Positions 34,394 to 45,849 of a DNA stretch of 64,000 nt are shown piece by piece (positions within the stretch are counted from its first letter, which is position 1; every line of letters begins with the position of its first letter). The notes beneath the pieces are model-generated. The model was not told the DNA's origin and ran no database searches. It saw only the letters and a list, made by a program, of their open reading frames with translations. A program made the translations under genes and the position numbers. This stretch comes from Hydrangea macrophylla (Eukaryota; Streptophyta; Magnoliopsida; Cornales; Hydrangeaceae): positions 58,804,274 to 58,868,273 of the forward strand of contig CM066998.1 in NCBI GenBank assembly GCA_033977485.1. The letters run 5' to 3'.

Positions 34394-34822
34394 CTAGCAC
34401 CAGCGCGCTGACGATGTTCCGAACAAACGGACCCAGCTGTCCCCGAGAATGTCGCAGACCTGGCCTTCCCAAACGTATTTGACCTTTTGATGAATGGTGG
34501 ATGGTATGGCACCTAAGCTATCCAACCAAGGCCTCCCTAGTAGTAGATTGAAGGAATTAGGGATATCGATGATCTGGAATTCGACTTCTTTGTCAACTGG
34601 CCCAACGGCAAGATTAAGAAAGATAATGCCCATGACTGCTCTCTGGGTGTTGTCATATGCCCTGACCTTTTGTTGGGACGGCACGAAGAACGATTCATCT
34701 AAATCCATTCGCTTGGCTGTTCGAAAATGACATACATTTAGAGTAGACCCGTTGTCAACGAGACAAGCGGGCACGGTGTTCCCCAAACATTTGACAGTGA
34801 TGTACAATGGTTTGTTGATCAT
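34394..34822 (-). pseudogene. Tat protease domain
   Basis: Retropepsin-like: active-site strand CLVDNGSTLNV (DNGS in place of DTGS, usual in this lineage) and the flap/closing motif NLLLGRPWLDSLGA. Its ATG overlaps the stop of the preceding frame as ATGA (34819-34822). Because gag-protease is normally continuous in relatives, I read this as a frameshift, not a designed junction. Confidence 0.82.
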
Positions 34823-36761
34823 GGGTCCTCCGGGGGCATGTCATTTGACGAGACGGTGATAGCCGAAGCCGGGATTTTGTCGATCAGCCCGATGAGGTCT
34901 TCCGGAGTGGTGTCGATAGGCACATCAGATCGATTCAGAGTGTCTAAGACTGCCTGTCTATGGCGTTTGGAGGCAATTAGCAACTCCCAAATGGTGATGT
35001 TAGCCTGGGTCTTCTTCATTTGCCTTAGAACCCTGTCTTCTCCCTCTTCTTCATTCAGCTTCCCTTTTCCTTTGTCCAGATCTCTCCCCGGGTGATCCTC
35101 CTCTAGCTCATGTGATTTAAAGTGTCTGCCCGAACGAGTTAAATGACTGGCCTCTTCCCTTGCCCACAGATTATCAACTTCTGGAGCAACTTTCAGGGTG
35201 CCCTCCACTATCTCTGTTTCTTTGTCGCTCTCGTACCAGAGATCATCTTCCACTTGGCTCGCATCTCGATCGTCGCTCCCTTAGATCCACCAGTCTGACT
35301 GCCCTATTTCACTCTTCATCGGCTGATTCTCCAAAGCATAGATTGTTGAACCCTCAGACAGCTGGTATGGCTTTCTTGGTGTCCCGGCCTTAGTGATTAG
35401 CCTAGACGGATTAGAGATTGTTTCTTCTATCCCGAAGAGATAAAGGCCCCGTGGTGGTGGCACAGCTTGATGATTTGGAAGCGGGTTTCTAGTAACATTT
35501 GGAGCTTTGACAGGTGGTTCTGAAATTACTTTGTTATCAATGAGGTTCTGGATTTCGTGCCTCAATCTCATACACCGATCCGTCGAGTGACCTTTCTGCT
35601 GATGAAATTTGCAGAAGAGGTCTCCTTTGAAATTTGGCAGAAGCGGTCTTGGTAGCGGATGAGGTTCCAATTGACGAAGGTGCCCCTTTGCTAACAGTCT
35701 ATCAAGGGCGGTCGACAGTGATACTCCCAAATCCGAGAATTTTCTTGGTGGATTATCTCCTCCTCCCTTAGGGTAGCTTCCCGTGATATCAAATTTTCTC
35801 TCCGGCTCGCTAAGCGCATTGACATCAGTTGGGCCGGGGTGACCCCCCGAATGTCCTCTGCCTGATCCATAGTTCGGCCTCCTGCATCGGTTCGGTTGTT
35901 CTTCCTTCTTGATGGTCCCTTCTTGAATTGCGTCTTCAATCCTTGTCCCCACATCAAACACCTCAGTAAAAGTATTGATGGATTGAAACCTCATCTTCTC
36001 TTGATAGATCGGTTGCAGGTTCTTCATTAACATCCGGATCTGTTCTTTCTCAGACGGCCTCTGTACCATCTTGGCGGCCTTTCCTCTCCAACGACTCAGA
36101 TATTCAGCGAATGACTCTTTACTTCCCTGTCTGGTTGTTTCTAGATCTCGGACAGTGACATCTAGATCTTGATTGTACTCATACTGGGCCACAAATGACT
36201 TCACGACTTCTTCCCAAATTCTGGTTTTGCCTGGCTCAAGCGTAAGGTATCATGATAGAGCAGCTCCGGTCAGGGTTTGTTGAAATAGAATAGCCATCAT
36301 AGTAGTGCTCTGAAAAGCCCCTATGCACATTCGGATATGACTGTGAGGATTCCCGATGCCATCAAACTTATCAAAAACCGGCATTTTGAACCCGGCAGGC
36401 AACGTCTCGTGGACCCCATCATATAGGCCTTCTAACTCCATCAGATAGGTATCAACTCCCTGAGCCTTGCGCATTACCCTTTCCAACTTCTCTATTTTCT
36501 CGATTAGTAGCTTCTCCTTATCAGCTTTCTCTCTATCTCTGTTGGCCCGCAGTGCATCGGTCCATTGTGCCTCCTGATCATCGAACCAATCTCCTTTCCC
36601 TCCTCCCAAAGGTGGGTCTATAATGGGTGGAATTACATGTGTTCTTCTATCATCCCCATCATGCTGTTCATGTTTTCAGCCTGTCGCCTCATCTGCTCCG
36701 CTTGTTGTTCTACCAGTACCCTTAACCCGGCCATCTCTTCGTTGTTTCTTTCTTCGGGCAT
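34819..36761 (-). pseudogene. Tat gag
   Basis: One reading frame from 36609 to 34819 with two stops: TGA near 36250 where Trp is expected (ALS*YLTLEPGKTRIWEEVV) and TAA near 35281. A frameshift near 36620 joins the N-terminal coiled region (MPEERNNEEMAGLRVLVEQQ). Landmarks are PAGFKMPVFDKFDGIGNPHS, ESFAEYLSRWRGKAAKMVQR, and the CCHC-like knuckle CKFHQQKGHSTDRC. Gag forms the particle and binds RNA. Confidence 0.88.
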
Positions 36762-37874
36762 GTCAGTGTATCCTCTCCTTACTAGCCTCGCCGTGGGATC
36801 TCTAAACCACCCTTGGTTTGCTATTTTTGCTCCTACAATAAATTTCAAAATTTTCTCTTTTAAAATTTTTATTTTTATTTTACCGTACAAAAGATATTTT
36901 AGAAAAACTTTCTTCTCATATGTCATGCAGATGCAATGCATGTGTGCGTGTGTGCCTATGCTATATGCCCAAAAAAGATAAAATCCTAATCCTAACACAT
37001 AAGGCACATAAGCACGTAAAATCCTTACCCATGTCAAGTACGATGATTTCTCCTTTCATTGTGACCCTCTACCCTCTCCAAGGTTGGACATTCAAAAAAA
37101 AATTTCAAAATTCATTTGAAAAGCCTTTCTTTTAAAAAACAATTCCCAAGATTTTGGATTTAGAAAAATGATCATGTGAAAAATGTACTTTGATAAAGGT
37201 AAATTTGGAGTTTCAAAAAGAAGAGAACCTCGAAGATTTTTTGAAAACTTTGGAATAAAAAGGCAAAAATCTGTTTTGCTTTTAAGGATGGATTTAAAAT
37301 TCTTTGGGTAGAGGATCGCATGATCGGATTATCACCGTACTTTTCACGAATTTGGATACATACAAGGTCAATGATGCTTAGCTAAACATGATATAGGAGA
37401 TGTAATCTCATAATCAAAATCTAACATATTCTGAAATGTCATGGGACATGAAGAGGAATTGCTTGAGAGCGATTAAGAGTTTACATGACCCGCATTAGGT
37501 GAGCATCGTCATCATCTCAAATAATCCCTTCCGGGCAGACAAAACTTCCTAGCACGTAACCCTAATCGAGAGCTGATTTCCTAATTTTTGAAAGGTTCTA
37601 TGGAAGCCACCATGCCATGGCTGGGTTTTGGTCAAGTAAGGGACCCTTGACACACATCCGATAGGACGCTTCATATACCAAATCATGGTACGAGATCAAG
37701 GGTGATCACATAGCCCCATGATGACTTGACCGACCGGGTTGCCCTGAGCCTCCAAGGTCATAGTTCCGTGCAATCGACTGGCTGAACATGCAAGTGAAAT
37801 GCAACAGGCACACAAAAATTAAATAAATCGATTAAAAGGATGTTTTTCAAGTCTAATCCTCAAGTGAACCCAAA
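36762..37874. other. Tat 5' leader
   Basis: About 1.1 kb between the tRNA-like PBS and gag. A/T-rich with no recognised ORF; chance frames only. Confidence 0.7.
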
Positions 37875-37878
37875 ATCA

Positions 37879-37933
37879 GAATTCTGGTCTGCGAAACCAG
37901 AGAATCTGGGTTCGATCCCCAGCAGAGTCGCCA
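37879..37933 (+). other. Extended tRNA 3'-half at the Tat primer-binding site
   Basis: Far longer than an 18-nt PBS. On the plus strand it reads as the 3' half of a tRNA: anticodon arm CTGGT-CTGCGAA-ACCAG (37884-37900, perfect 5-bp stem, 7-nt loop with T33 and triplet GCG), 5-nt variable loop, T arm CTGGG-TTCGATC-CCCAG (37906-37922, perfect), acceptor strand CAGAGTC, discriminator G and CCA (37931-37933). The triplet suggests Arg. The minus strand TGGCGACTCTGCTGGGG directly follows ATC after the LTR and is the PBS. No 5' tRNA half is present, so it is not a tRNA gene. Confidence 0.8.
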
Positions 37934-37936
37934 GAT

Positions 37937-40911
37937 TGTGGATATCGCAGGTTTTCTTTCTACCCACAGCTTTTCTTTTAAAATACTTTTCCAAATTCAA
38001 AACAAAACGAGTCGCCACTTAATTTTTAAAAGGAAAATTAAGAAACCATTTCAAAAAGGAAACTGATCTTTTGCGAAACTAAAGATTTGACTAGGTCCGG
38101 GGATTATGGAATAAAAAGGGAAGGAGCCCAATGGACTAAAACACCCCTTTTTATCCTATCTCGCGATAGGCCTCTACTTAACATCCTTTTAATCCGATTA
38201 TTAATCTAAGTATGCCCTCAATTAATACATATGTAAATATACATTACAAAAGCATGTCCAAATGGTGTAAGATTGCAAAGGGGGAAAATATCATTCAAAA
38301 ATCAAGTAATTCAATTAGCAAACAACATGATATGCAAGATAGAGAACAAGGGAACTTACCCGGGATCCGGCCGCGAATATTAAACGTGCAATGCATACAA
38401 AGTAAAGAAATTCTACTAAAAAAGGTCTCTAATCACATATATACACATAAGGCAAGACTTAATTCTAAGGCGTCGTAAAAAAAAAGGCTTGAAAATCAAT
38501 AAAATCAATAAATGAATAAACTAGGGAGGACTTTGAGAAATCATACCTTAATAGCGCTACAAAACAAGAGGTTAGCCCACATGATATACAAAATATAAGA
38601 TTGGATCTTAAATAACAATCTTAGACTTCTAGCTTAAATCTATAAGATGTAATTAAATCTAAGGCAACTAAGTTCTAATTACAAGTGTTAGATCATATGG
38701 ATGAACATATATACATGAACAAAAATAAACCATGGAATATTTAGTGATTTAAATCCTTTAAACTTTGAATCCAAGCTATTCTAGAAACATGGTTTGAACC
38801 TTGACTCATGAAAATATCATCTAAGCCATTATTCATAAGATTGATGAAAACTAATGCAGAATTCTGAAAATTACTGAGAGCAGCAGATCATAACTTTAAG
38901 AAATGAAAAAGCATGGTTCCCGTGGTTTGATCTCGGTGAATTTTGGACACAAGATGCCTCTGTGTGTCTGGTTTTTAACCCAAAAAATAAATCAAAGTTT
39001 CAACGGTTGATTCTCCAGGAATTGGGCAAAAACCAGACATCACTCAGCATTCCACAACCTTCTGACCAGAGTTCTTGCACGATTTTCTAAAAATAGCAAA
39101 AAAATCAGAAATGCTTTGTGCTTTTTAGGGTGACTTTCTAACACATTAATCTACTTAGAAAAAATTATTTTGGGTCACAAACACTTTATTAAAGCTCTGA
39201 TTTGCTTATTTCAAAAGAAGGTCACTGTTCTGAAATTCTGGGCAGATCGTTGTTACTTTGCAAAACTCATAATCAAACCACTTTGGACATGAAACCACCT
39301 CAAAACAAAAATTACAGTGGTAGAATGTTGTGTTATTGACACTTTCCCGTTGGTTTCACTTGATTTCAACGGTTAGATTTCGAACTAAAAATCTTTGATC
39401 AAAAACAGTTTGTGAACTCACTGTTTTCATTTGTCAAGTTCAACTTTTATTTGGTAACCCCAACTATTAAACCATGAAGTTGGGTTTAAACCAAACCACT
39501 TCTCCTGCCATTTGATGGTCATTGGAGACTAAAGACCTTCATATTTGTAGATTTCATGTGAAGCATGAATTGACTTAATGAAATCTCAAGATAAGGAATC
39601 TAAACCATTGAGATGGGCTTGGACTCAAAACCACTTTCTCCTATTACTTGATGGCCATTGGAGATGAAGACATGACTACTACTCATGAGTCTCAAAGGAA
39701 TATAGAGAGGATTCCATGAAACATCAAGCTTAGAGGACCCAAGTCATGAGTATGGACTTGGATCCATCTATTTGCTTATAAAATGAAGTGATGATCAAAC
39801 TTTGACTCCCATGGAAAGCATAGGCTTATATGGGATTCAAAAGATCATGTTCAAGAGATTTCAAGAGAGATATTGAAAATCTCTAAGAGTCTCAAGAAAG
39901 AAGTATGACTAACAAAAGAAATAAAACAAAGAAAACAAAGTAGTTTGAGGATTAGAGATTCAAAAGAGAAAGAATGTAAATAAACAACTTTATGGTTTAG
40001 AGGATCACCTCCAAACTATCCTCAAAGTTTCTCTCATTTGAAGGTCTTCCAAGCTCTTTTTCCTAGTTTCCTAAACTCTATTTTTTTCTCAAAATATGTT
40101 AGTGTAATAGTAGTGATTTTCTTGTGTATTGTTCTTGGTGGTAGCTCTTGTGTGTTCTTGTATATCTTTTCTCAAGAAAGATTCTCTCTCTTTTATAGGC
40201 AAAATTTACCAAGTATTTTCAGTGAATTCGGAGTAAAAGATAGGTGTAAACATCCCATTTGGTGGTACAATACGTACTTCCTGAAAATAGACAGACTGCT
40301 GCACAGGACGGCAGTCAAAACGTATTACGGCAGTCAGTGGATGCCGCACCGGCACTCCGTGAATACCGCGGCGGCACTCCATGACTGCCGTGCGACATTC
40401 GTTGAGAGTCGTGGAAAATTATTAACTGCCGCGTTTTAGTCAGCCTTACTTTATCAGTTTTTTGTTTTTATCCACCTACATATACGTATTGTAGCACAAA
40501 ATACGGACTTTAAAAGCGAACGACAGTCAGAAAATGTCGGCGGCACTCTATGAATGCCGTTCGGCACTCACCGAATGCCGTTCGGCACTCACGGAATGTC
40601 GTTCGGCACTCACTGAGTGCCGCGGAGTTCTGCCGTATGCCATTTTTTGTTGGGCTTCTCTTTTTAGGTCTCTTCTTTCTTCCCTTTTTCTTAAAGAAAC
40701 TTTATTTTCGAAGATCTTTTCTAAAAATGGTGTCTTATACCTGAATTCTCCTAAATACCTGGTATTTTCTCCTTTCTATGAAATTTTATCGCGTTTGGAA
40801 AACTTTCTGAAGAGCTTGGAATACTTCGAATCTTTTTGGTCCTTATCATCATTGGACGTGGAGGTGACGCTCTCCTAAATTCGGCGTTTGGTCAAAATTG
40901 GGGTGTCTACA
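37937..40911 (-). repeat. Tat 5' LTR (2975 bp)
   Basis: Pairs with 20417-23383. Drives minus-strand transcription from TATAAAAG at 40190-40197. Its first 540 bp show only about three differences from the other copy; later parts show somewhat more, by eye. Confidence 0.95.
40308..40625. repeat. CGGCACTC/GAGTGCCG palindrome array, Tat 5' LTR
   Basis: The same two-cluster layout as in the 3' LTR, about 110 bp upstream (minus-strand sense) of the TATA box. Several sites differ by single C/T or G/A changes, e.g. GGAATGTCG here for GGAATGCCG there. Confidence 0.9.
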
Positions 40912-41415
40912 GCCACCTCGATCATATCGAATGGCCTTGATATGTGTGCCCAATTGCTTCTCCACTTCTGCCCTAAACTCTTTGAACTTTTCAAAGGCTT
41001 TAGACTTGTGCTGCATCAGGTACACATATCCATACCTAGAGTGGTCATCAGTAAATGTTATGAAATACTCATAACCACCCCTTGCTCTAATATTTATTGG
41101 TCCACACACATCAGTATGAACTAATTCCAACAATGCATTGATTCTATTGCCCTTTGCAGGAAAGGGCCTTTTGGTCATCTTACCCTCTAAACAAGACTCG
41201 CAGACTTCCATTGGTCCGAGAATCAAATCGCCTAAGACCCCTTCTTTGACTAGTCTGCCAATCCTATTTAGATTGATATGGCCAAGCCTCATGTGCCAAA
41301 GCCTTATTGGATTAGTGGAAGGTCTCTTTCTTTTAGATGGTACAGTTACCACTGAGTTATTAAGTTCCATGTAAGAATCTTTAGAAATATTGGGAGTAAT
41401 CACATACAAAACCAT
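40912..41415 (-). pseudogene. Copia integrase, N-terminal part (left half in coding sense)
   Basis: GAG-pre-integrase and zinc-binding region (HMRLGHINLNRIGRLVKEG, CESCLEGKMTKRPF) followed by the first catalytic Asp strand (LVHTDVCGPINIRARGG) and TFTDDHSRYGYVYLM. It is cut at the GCCAC TSD (40912-40916) by the Tat 5' LTR; the remainder is at 19746-20416. Confidence 0.9.
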
Positions 41416-41820
41416 TTGATTTAATACCAGAACATATAAAAGAACTATTTCTTTTAATCACAACTTCAGTTCCAAAATGAAAAGAATAACCATTATTCGA
41501 TAAATTAGAAACTGAAATTAAATTACGTCTCATTGAAGGGACATAAAGTACATCTGATAAAATCAAAACTTTATTGTCTAGAAATTCTAAAACTACGACT
41601 CCTATAGCAACCGCAGAAACGGTTGCGCTAGAACCTAGAGTAAGTACGATTTCCCCATCACTGCACCTCCTGGTTGATCTGAACTCCTGCAAATATGGTT
41701 AGTCGCACCAGAATCAATGCACCAAGTGTTTGAAGTACCCGTTATAAAACTTACTTCAATCACATATGATTTAATCATACCTTGAACTCTTGTAGCTAAG
41801 AATTCTTCTAGTGGCCCTTT
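41381..41820 (-). pseudogene. Copia protease
   Basis: TWCIDSGATNHI (DSGA active site at about 41701-41715) and, after a frameshift, VLILSDVLYVPSMRRNLISV. A frameshift inside the preceding gag zinc knuckle (CFQCSEKGH then stop at 41808) separates it from gag. Confidence 0.82.
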
Positions 41821-42626
41821 TCACTGCATTGGAAACACTTTCCTTTGCCTTGGCCACTCACCTTCCCTTTGCCCTTACCTTTTCCCTTAGATTTTACAGT
41901 CTTAGGAACCGGTCCAACACTTGAACCACCAGTGCCGGCTTTTTTCTTCCCTTTCTTTCCTTTCGGCATAGATCGGGAAGAGTAAGCGCTTTTCTCAACG
42001 TTCAGAACATTAACCCCAGGTTTGATCACCCCTTCCACTGCCAGTAAAGAACTCATTAATTCGCTCATTGAAAAATCCATTTTATTCATATTATAGTTTA
42101 GTTTAAATTTAGCGAATGACGGTGACAGCATGTTGAGGATCATATCAACTTGGGTCTGTGCATCGATGTTGGCACCTAGGGTCTCCACCTCGTTTAAATA
42201 ACCAATCATTTTTAAAACATGTTCTTTGACTGGAGTCCCTTCCGACATCTTAGCACTCATTATCTTCTGCATAGCTACCTGTCTAGCAGGCCTACCAAGT
42301 TCCCCAAACATCTTCTTCAGGGATTCGATAATGTCACTGGCGGAATTATTCGACTGGAATTGGTGTTGCAACACACCAGCCATTGAGGCCAGAATGTAGC
42401 AACGAGCCATTCCATTCGACTTTTTCCATTTATCGAACTCGCGTCTGGCAGCTGCCGAAGCGTTTGCCACAGGTTCTTCGGGGCATGGGGTGGTGAGGAC
42501 ATGTATGTGATCCTCCGTAGTTAATACGATGTCAAGGTTTCGTTTCCATTCAGTGTAGTTATTTCCAGTTAACTTGTTTTGAGTGAGTATGGTGGCAAGT
42601 GGACTAAATGCAGATCCAGAAATTAT
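41808..42626 (-). pseudogene. Copia gag
   Basis: UBN2-type gag: LTQNKLTGNNYTEWKRNLDI, then KKMFGELGRPARQVAMQKIM, VKEHVLKMIGYLNEVETLGA, and a Lys/Gly-rich tail leading to a truncated CCHC knuckle (CFQCSEKGH). No ATG is found at the expected start near 42626, and a small deletion breaks the knuckle. Confidence 0.85.
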
Positions 42627-44314
42627 GATTACTGAAAATCAAACAAACAAAATAAATACGGATATTAGAATTTGACAGTTTGAAATAATAGAATCCTTAA
42701 AAACTCTTATTTTTAAAACAAAGTTGCCGGAATATCGAAACGAAAGAGTAAAACCTCCGTGTGGTGGTCAAAATTCGATCTTTCGATTAATCATGACTTA
42801 TCCGCTATGCAACTCTTGCAAAACAAGTTATGACTCCCAATCCCTTTTGATCTCTAAGTTTCTGAATAATGCCCCGTGTGGGATCCCTTATCCATAGCTT
42901 AGCTAGTGTGTACCATTAGCTAGGATCCAATCACAACTTCCCAAGTAGCGCCTCCGTGTGGTGGTCACCCTCTAACACGTCTGATTGATCCTATCAAAGG
43001 TAGTTCACATCTAGTAACCAATGAGTAATGCACCCTCCGTATGGAATGATCACCCCTGGCGAGGTGACACAGAATGCACCACTCATCTTATAGTGAACCG
43101 TCAATAGAAGATCGTGGGTGTTTATTAATAAGACCCTCTCCCACTAGATTCAGAAATTAAGGATTTTGCCTTTTAGAAAAAAGTTTTTACACGTTACCCA
43201 TAAACATCCAATGTTTACTAATGCGTTAAAACGGTTTTTGAATTTTATTTTAGAAAACTTGTTTTACGTGCATGTAAGTAGTAACAATATAATTAAATGC
43301 CAATCACAAACCAAGCACATAAAACAAAAAACTAAAATTAAAATAAAGACATCCAAACGATGCCTCTATCTCCCATGGCTCTATCTCCATAGAACCTCCT
43401 TTTGGTTTGATCGCCTCCAGCTCCATCTTCATGGACAACGGCTCCTTGCTCCATCTTCATGGATTTTCTAATTCTATTACATTTATCCTATGCTTCTTTC
43501 GAAGCTTACAATTTATCTAGAAATAGAAATAGTAACAACAAAATAAAAGGCTAGGGAAACCGGTGCGACTTTCCTTTTTGTAGGATTGAAGTTGTAGCGC
43601 CCTTTACATATGCCTTAAAACCAAACCAAACTTAAATTATAACATGCTCCAATCTCAAACAATTTAAATACAAATATTCAAATGACTTGGTGCCATGGGA
43701 GATAGCGACTAATCTAGCTGCAAAAGGGTTAGTCGTACACGCATCCATACATACATAACAAATATATGTAACTATTGGAACACTTAATTGACTCACACAG
43801 TATACAAACTCTTTACATACTGAATTAGAACTTAAAACAGCATCTTACTTCTCTGTCACAGTTCGATCGATCGAAGACTGTTCCATCGCTCGAACCTTCG
43901 ATCGATTGAACACTGTTCAATCGCTTGAACATACTGTTTCACATAGTGATTTGAAAAAATTTACAGAATAATTTAAAATTAAAGTATTTAATTTTAAAAA
44001 CTCTTTAAAACTGTGAAACAAAAATCCCGACAAAGAGTCTGTCTCGACCGATCGAACTCTGTTCGATCGATCGAACAAATCCAAAGTTCGATCGATCGAC
44101 ACCTGTTCAATCGCTTGAGAACAGAGGATCTTCGATCGATCAAACCTACTTCGATCGATCAAATCCAACATGCATCCAATGCAATCACAGATTTGTATTC
44201 TACTGTGAAAACACTGCAGAAACAGATCTATGACGATGCAGTTTTGAAAAAGTCCTAAAATCAACATGTAAATCAAAATAGTGTTCCAAAACGCATCTAT
44301 AGATCCAAACGAGC
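42627..44314. other. Copia 5' leader
   Basis: About 1.7 kb with no ORF of note. Repeats of CTCCGTGTGGTGGTCA-like words at about 42755, 42950 and 43030. A second TTCGATCGATCGAA array occupies 43861-44165. Confidence 0.7.
43861..44165. repeat. TTCGATCGATCGAA array in the copia leader
   Basis: Around eight perfect or decayed copies (TTCGATCGATCGAAG, GTTCGATCGATCGAAC, CTTCGATCGATCAAAC, TTCAATCGCTTGAAC). Same family as the U3 array, here downstream of the LTR and therefore transcribed. Confidence 0.85.
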
Positions 44315-44329
44315 GTGGCTCTGATACCA
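44315..44329 (-). other. Copia primer-binding site (iMet)
   Basis: Minus-strand TGGTATCAGAGCCAC, two nt after the LTR end, matches the initiator Met-tRNA 3' end. Confidence 0.9.
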
Positions 44330-44331
44330 AT

Positions 44332-45844
44332 TGAAGGAAAAATTGGTTTAAATTAAAAGTTTAAACGTGCAGCGGAAAAAGTCAAGTTATAAAAACTTAA
44401 AGGTAGCCCAGGATCTACTACTCGTCAATTCCATAGATGCGTACAAGAGGGGCCAAGAGTTATACCTTAGTGTCTTGCACCCAATTCTGATTTTCTTCTT
44501 CTTCCTTGGTGATGTAGCAGCCTCCACTAGCTTGTCTTCACCCTTATGTCTCCTGCGGATACTTCCCGGAGAGACTAGAGATGGTGGGATCTCTAATAGA
44601 GAGGAAGAAGAAGGTTTTGGGGCTCTAAAACAGTTTCTGCAGCTTCTGACGTTCTAAAACGACGAACCACTTTTCCAGAACGCAGCTGCCCTATTTATAG
44701 ATTCCCAAAACCGACCTAACCTTCAATCGATCGAAGGACTTCGATCGATCGAACATTCGATCGATCGAACCATTCTCGATCGATCGATCGAACCTGCCAA
44801 TACTTCGATCGATCGAACTAGCTTCAATCGATTGAGCCTGTCTTAATAGCTTCCTCAAGTGTCTTTCCAAGTATCCTGGCAGAGCTAAGAATGAGACCTC
44901 CTATGCTCTTTATTGTTAGCTCAGATCAGTTGATTAATTCCCATGACCAAACTCTTTGATCAGCAAATTAATCGACTGATCAGTTAATGTTTACTCCACT
45001 ATAAAACGATAACTGAACTCTAACGCAAAAGAATATATCCGAAGCGATAACTAGACTTGTATGTTGTACTAATGTCCCTCTACCTTCAGCATTCGTAATC
45101 ATATTCAGGTAGTCGGATAACTGTTACTGTCAACCCGAATCATGATTACTTCTTGTATTCCTTGAGTCCCATTCACCTCTCATGATTACCAAACATGTTG
45201 ATAACTCTTATCAACAAGAATGCAGTACTCAGTAATCGACTTGGTGACATTCTCAAGGGAATGCTTACTCTGAAACAGAGGGTAGATTCTATCTTGACAA
45301 TATACGTTCACAACCCTATGAACATGACATACCCAAGATATCCAGGTGTTGATCTTCTGTAGACCTCACTGATTGCTAAGTCAAAGCAGTCATATTCACA
45401 GTCTGTGTTCATAATCGTCTCAAGATTGAGAACACGTACCTTATACAAGTTATGAGTTCCTATTGACAGTTGACAGTCTTGAGTGTCAATAAGAAAGCTC
45501 AGGTCCGTCAATGCACTATAAGTACTAGCATATTTACTAAGAGTTACACTCTAGTGATTGAGATTCATCACTCTATCCAATGGTAGTTAATCATGCTACA
45601 ATGTAAACCTGATGAGATATCCAGTCTCATCATCCACTGTGACAAGTTCTAAGTATCAATGAATAGTAATTCGTATCTCACTTGTATGTATCTCACACAC
45701 ACACGAATTAATTACTATGACACTTAAGGATCAATAATCATCTCATGAAAGAAACATACATAATGAAATATAAAGCTGATATCCATATATTAAAATGTCA
45801 ATGTCTTACACATAAAGTAATGGTTTGAGGGCACAAGCCCAACA
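44332..45844 (-). repeat. Copia 5' LTR (1513 bp)
   Basis: Partner of 16634-18141. TATA box CTATAAATAG at 44691-44700 with the TTCGATCGATCGAA array at 44722-44838 directly upstream on the minus strand. Confidence 0.92.
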
Positions 45845-45849
45845 ATAGT

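Larger units (their letters stand above)
20417..40911 (-). mobile_element. Ty3/gypsy Tat-lineage element, 20.5 kb, with a two-gene antisense cassette
   Basis: Ends TGTGGATATCGC...GTGTCTACA; perfect 5-bp TSD GCCAC at 20412-20416 and 40912-40916. LTRs 37937-40911 (5') and 20417-23383 (3') differ at only a few positions per hundred by eye. Order on the minus strand is PBS, gag with CCHC-like knuckle, protease, G-patch-like segment, RT, RNase H, second (archaeal-type) RNase H, integrase, a 7 kb region, PPT. Dual RNase H and large size mark the Tat lineage (Ogre-like). The 7 kb region encodes two genes on the plus strand, i.e. antisense. Several frameshifts and stops make gag-pol non-functional. 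Confidence 0.95.
16634..45844 (-). mobile_element. Ty1/copia element (Tork/TAR-like), with a Tat element nested inside
   Basis: The outer limits are TG (16634) and CA (45844), with a perfect 5-bp TSD ATAGT at 16629-16633 and 45845-45849. Without the nested Tat element and its duplicated target, it is about 8.7 kb. It is transcribed on the minus strand: 5' LTR 44332-45844, PBS 44315-44329, leader, gag, protease, integrase, reverse transcriptase, RNase H, PPT, 3' LTR 16634-18141. Protease-integrase-RT-RNase H order is the copia signature. Tork/TAR is inferred from the RT/RNase H wording. Gag and pol carry frameshifts and stops and the RT active site is altered, so it is dead. Confidence 0.92.

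Noticed and set aside
34819..34822. ATGA stop-start overlap as a deliberate gag/protease reinitiation signal
   Set aside because: Related elements are continuous here and neighbouring domains show several random frameshifts, so chance is more likely.
37879..37933. tRNA gene
   Set aside because: Only the 3' half is present, CCA is encoded, and it abuts an LTR, so it is a PBS-related sequence.
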